Positions 61,128 to 61,913 of a DNA stretch of 61,913 nt are shown here, in pieces; position 1 is the stretch's first letter; every line of letters starts with the position of its first letter. Position numbers and translations under genes: made by a program. This stretch comes from Sphingobacteriia bacterium 28-36-52 (GTDB lineage: Bacteria; Bacteroidota; Bacteroidia; Chitinophagales; Chitinophagaceae), in NCBI GenBank assembly GCA_002281575.1, contig NCGN01000012.1:1-61913 (forward strand), given 5' to 3'. The notes under the pieces are model-generated. The model did not search any database. It was not told where the DNA came from and saw only the letters and a program-made list of their open reading frames with translations.

Positions 61128-61904
61128 CTAAAACCCAATAAAGACTTTCATCCAAGGACTATTTAATTTTTTGTCTTTAAGATAGTTTATCATCTCATTG
61201 GTATAATCTATTTGCTTAACCTTTCTCTTCTCATAAATGAAATTAGGACTAGCCATTTTCTCCAAAAACATTTGTGTATCAACACGCGTAGCGAAATAAG
61301 TAATATGATAATGAGGAATGGCTACTCCAAGTATCATACCTGGCAAACCGTTAAAAAGTTCAGGGCCTCCTTTAGTCTTGATGGCATCAGTATAAAAAGC
61401 AACTAAATAAACAGAGTCATTAATCAAAGCATTCGCCCTCCTACACTCAAATCCAGCAATATCACGAGTCTCATCAGTAAGTTTCCATCGAATTCTAGGA
61501 AATGAATCACTTATTACCCTGGGTTCATTATATGCATTTTTTTCAGCAATATATTGAAAGCGTGTTAAATCAATAAGAACTTCATTTTTCTCAGCCATTG
61601 GAATCCCAGTACCATGCAGAAAAGGAGAAATAGTTCCAGCTGGCTGATACAAAGTAGAATCCTGACTAAAAATCAATTTAAAACTATCTAACCAAAATTG
61701 TGGATGTTCAGTTTTATATTTCTGAAAAAACCTAGGTAAATCATCTTTGGCAACTATACCAGACTCCCCAATTATTTCTGGCAAAATTGCATAAGTATTA
61801 ATTTTTCGCTCAAATATGATACTCCCCTTTTCAATAATTTGATTTTGAGAAACAACAATATCATGCAAAAATAAAAATATAATTATAAAAAAATATCTCA
61901 ACAT
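61128..61904 (-). CDS. GLPGLI family protein
   Basis: The 258-aa protein has a signal peptide (FFIIIFLFLHDIVVSQ) and the family motif GGPELFNGLPGMILGVAIPH, with FECRRANALINDSVYLVAFY before it, as in GLPGLI (TIGR01200) proteins of Bacteroidota. Family members are exported and of unknown function, often near TonB-dependent receptors. The start lies 9 bases from the window edge, so upstream context is missing. Confidence 0.85.
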   Translation of the reverse strand: MLRYFFIIIFLFLHDIVVSQNQIIEKGSIIFERKINTYAILPEIIGESGIVAKDDLPRFFQKYKTEHPQFWLDSFKLIFSQDSTLYQPAGTISPFLHGTGIPMAEKNEVLIDLTRFQYIAEKNAYNEPRVISDSFPRIRWKLTDETRDIAGFECRRANALINDSVYLVAFYTDAIKTKGGPELFNGLPGMILGVAIPHYHITYFATRVDTQMFLEKMASPNFIYEKRKVKQIDYTNEMINYLKDKKLNSPWMKVFIGF

Positions 61905-61913
61905 ATGTTATTG

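Overview
This window reads as chromosome from a Bacteroidota bacterium, most likely Chitinophagaceae (Sediminibacterium-like). The family signs are a type IX secretion C-terminal sorting domain, GLPGLI, DUF4954, DUF5683, TIGR03643 and PorT-like barrel proteins, a Bacteroidota-type UPF0175/DUF3368 pair, and promoters of the TTTG / TAnnTTTG type. The genus is an inference; no rRNA is present.

Region 1 (1-20.1 kb) is an AT-rich accessory and defence island. It opens with a TIR-STING (Cap12-type CBASS effector) and a DUF4238 protein. Next comes a tightly packed eight-gene operon (2512-8818): ThsB-like TIR, MazG-type NTP pyrophosphohydrolase, TIR, double TIR, SLOG protein, a protein of the DNA base hypermodification (5-hmdU kinase helical domain) family, a second ThsB-like TIR, and an Nmad2 protein. 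This combination of NAD-type signalling with base-modification genes is the best candidate for an undescribed system. A frameshifted IS110 element, a secreted trypsin-like protease, a DUF262-HEPN pair and a restriction-modification operon follow. The C5 methyltransferase of that operon carries an N-terminal domain like the arm-binding domain of tyrosine recombinases, and direct repeats lie just upstream of its start. The island ends with a UPF0175/DUF3368 pair whose toxin is broken by a stop codon, a small frameshifted gene, and an AbiEii-like nucleotidyltransferase with its partner. Related imperfectly palindromic spacers recur between the accessory genes.

Region 2 (20.2-41.4 kb) is mixed housekeeping and secondary metabolism: thiamine-binding protein, OsmC, a methyltransferase-Fic pair joined by a 32-bp perfect palindrome, a Na/Pi symporter-like protein, a compact type III polyketide cluster (UbiA prenyltransferase, type III PKS, methyltransferase, FAD oxidoreductase, with DUF547 downstream), YceI, envelope proteins, an AlkB-type hydroxylase, a large T9SS-exported propeller/Ig protein, KatG, a phosphodiesterase and a histidine phosphatase.

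Region 3 (41.5-59.7 kb) is core chromosome: glmS-DUF4954, a metallophosphoesterase, parA-parB-DUF5683-dapB, an Rrf2 regulator, a threonine dehydrogenase-like SDR, kdsA, DUF4197, a multi-PAS protein, lpdA, a SAM hydroxide adenosyltransferase-like protein and an SDR.

Region 4 (59.8-61.9 kb) starts with tRNA-Lys(TTT) and its terminator, then two palindromic elements, a truncated response regulator abutting an opposite-strand 3' gene fragment (probably a rearrangement scar), and a GLPGLI protein at the edge.
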